Shown: positions 13,081-14,126 of the stretch, piece by piece
How the letters are laid out: every line of letters begins with the position of its first letter
Position numbering within the stretch: the stretch's first letter is position 1
DNA from: Aquabacter sp.
Lineage (GTDB): Bacteria; Pseudomonadota; Alphaproteobacteria; Rhizobiales; Xanthobacteraceae
DNA: 14,126 nucleotides
Assembly (NCBI GenBank): GCA_030147645.1
Contig: JASBUY010000069.1
Coordinates: 1-14,126 of the forward strand
Direction: 5' to 3'
Notes under the pieces: model-generated
What the model was told of the DNA's origin: nothing
The model's database searches: none
The model's input: the letters and a program-made list of their open reading frames with translations, nothing else
Made by a program: the position numbers and the translations under genes

Positions 13081-14126
13081 CAGGTGCTCGGCAGCCGCAC
13101 GGTGAGGCGCGCGCCCAAGACCTTCTCCCCGCCCGCGTCGTCGCGCGCTGTGCGGTTCTCCGCCCAGATCTTGCCGCCATGGGCCTCGACGATCTGGCGG
13201 GAAATGGACAGGCCAAGGCCGGAATTCTGGCCGAAGCCCTGGTGCGGCCGGTCGGTATAGAAACGCTCGAAGATGCGCGAGAGCGCATCCGGGCGAATGC
13301 CGGGGCCTTCGTCCTCCACCTTCACCTCCACCGCCTGCTTGAGGCGGCGGCAAGTGACGGTCACGGTGCTGCCGGGCTCGGAGAAGGAGCGGGCATTGGA
13401 GACGAGATTGTCCACCACCTGGCCGAGCCGCGAGGCGTGGCCGGGAATGGTGTAGTCCTGCGGCGCGCCCTGCGCGCGCTCGAACACGAGGGCGACGGAG
13501 ACTCCGTCGTCGCGCCGCACGTCCTGCGCCATGCCCACGACCATTTCGAGCAACTGCTTCATGTCCACATTGGCGGCTTCCTGGCGCTGCAATTCGGCAT
13601 CCAGGCGGCTCGCGTCGGAAATGTCGGAGATCAGGCGGTCGAGCCGCTTCACATCGTGCTGGATCACCTCCAGCAGCCGCGCGCGCGACGTGTCGGTCTT
13701 GGCGAGCGGCAGCGTCTCCACCGCCGAGCGCAGGGAGGTGAGGGGGTTCTTCAGTTCGTGCGCGACGTCCGCCGCGAAGCTCTCGATGGCCTCGATGCGG
13801 TTATAGAGCGCGCTCGTCATGTCGCGCAGCGCGCCCGACAAATGGCCGATCTCGTCGGAGCGGGAGGTGAAGTCCGGAATTTCCACGCGCGACTTGGTGC
13901 GCCGGCGCACCCTTTCGGCCGCCGCGGCGAGCTTGCGCACCGGGTCGGCGATGGTGCCCGCCAGCAGCACCGACACCAGCACCATGACGGCGGCCGCCAC
14001 CAGGAACACCCGCACGATGACGAAGCGTTCCGCCTCCACCGCCTGATCGATCTCGCCGCCTTGGGTGGAGAGCAGGAGCACGCCGAGAATGGCGCGGAAG
14101 CGCTGGATGGGCACGGCGACGGAGAC
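13080..14126 (-). CDS. chvG: Sensor histidine kinase ChvG (ExoS/BvrS family), C-terminal part
   Basis: The 5' end lies beyond the right edge; 348 codons are visible and the frame is open to the last base. Numbered from the first visible residue, a membrane segment at ~34-58 is followed by a HAMP domain (58-110). The phosphoacceptor motif FAADVAHELKNPLTSLRSA has His123. The ATPase has the N-box DNLVSNARSFS (239-249), DEGPGI (272-277) and NSGLGLSISRQIVEAHGG (301-318). ChvG with ChvI senses acid and envelope stress and controls exopolysaccharide, motility and host interaction in rhizobia, Agrobacterium and Brucella. The assignment as ChvG rests both on the motifs and on the diagnostic neighbour order chvG-hprK-EIIA-HPr. 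The response regulator chvI would be expected just past the window edge. Confidence 0.92.
   Translation of the reverse strand, partial: VSVAVPIQRFRAILGVLLLSTQGGEIDQAVEAERFVIVRVFLVAAAVMVLVSVLLAGTIADPVRKLAAAAERVRRRTKSRVEIPDFTSRSDEIGHLSGALRDMTSALYNRIEAIESFAADVAHELKNPLTSLRSAVETLPLAKTDTSRARLLEVIQHDVKRLDRLISDISDASRLDAELQRQEAANVDMKQLLEMVVGMAQDVRRDDGVSVALVFERAQGAPQDYTIPGHASRLGQVVDNLVSNARSFSEPGSTVTVTCRRLKQAVEVKVEDEGPGIRPDALSRIFERFYTDRPHQGFGQNSGLGLSISRQIVEAHGGKIWAENRTARDDAGGEKVLGARLTVRLPST

Overview
The window looks like chromosomal DNA of a GC-rich alphaproteobacterium of the order Hyphomicrobiales (Rhizobiales), perhaps near Xanthobacteraceae. The evidence is the gene order chvG-hprK-EIIA(Man)-HPr (a hallmark of that class), a multi-gene Ku/LigD end-joining locus, the very high GC content, and the codon use. 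The genus is an inference. No insertion sequence, phage gene or CRISPR array is visible.

Left part (1-5243). The 3' end of an autotransporter-type outer-membrane beta-barrel gene comes first, followed by a convergent MocR-type regulator (GntR helix-turn-helix plus aminotransferase-like domain, minus strand). Divergent from the regulator is a tightly coupled three-gene plus-strand operon: a class II HMG-CoA reductase, a small two-helix membrane protein, and a diverged TctA-like permease. The junctions overlap as TGATG and ATGA, and a strong inverted repeat follows the permease. I read this as a regulated module for uptake and metabolism of mevalonate or a related acid; that substrate is an inference from gene order. 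It is the least ordinary part of the window.

Middle part (5244-10231). A 310-base spacer with one more small hairpin leads to a minus-strand tRNA-Arg (ACG) with an encoded CCA end and a plausible promoter. Then comes a minus-strand non-homologous end-joining operon transcribed ku - ligD - ku. Two different Ku proteins flank a three-domain LigD (phosphoesterase, ligase, polymerase). Spacing is 3 nt between the first two genes and a 1-4 nt overlap between the last two.

Right part (10232-14126). A minus-strand regulatory cluster is transcribed chvG (5' end beyond the window) - hprK - EIIA(Man) - HPr - a membrane histidine kinase with no response regulator beside it. ChvG is the acid/envelope-stress sensor of ChvG-ChvI. 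HprK is the short alphaproteobacterial HPr kinase. EIIA and HPr lack any sugar-permease partner here, so they probably form a regulatory rather than transporting phosphotransferase system. Intergenic spaces hold several short inverted repeats that could be operators or terminators; these are reported with low confidence.
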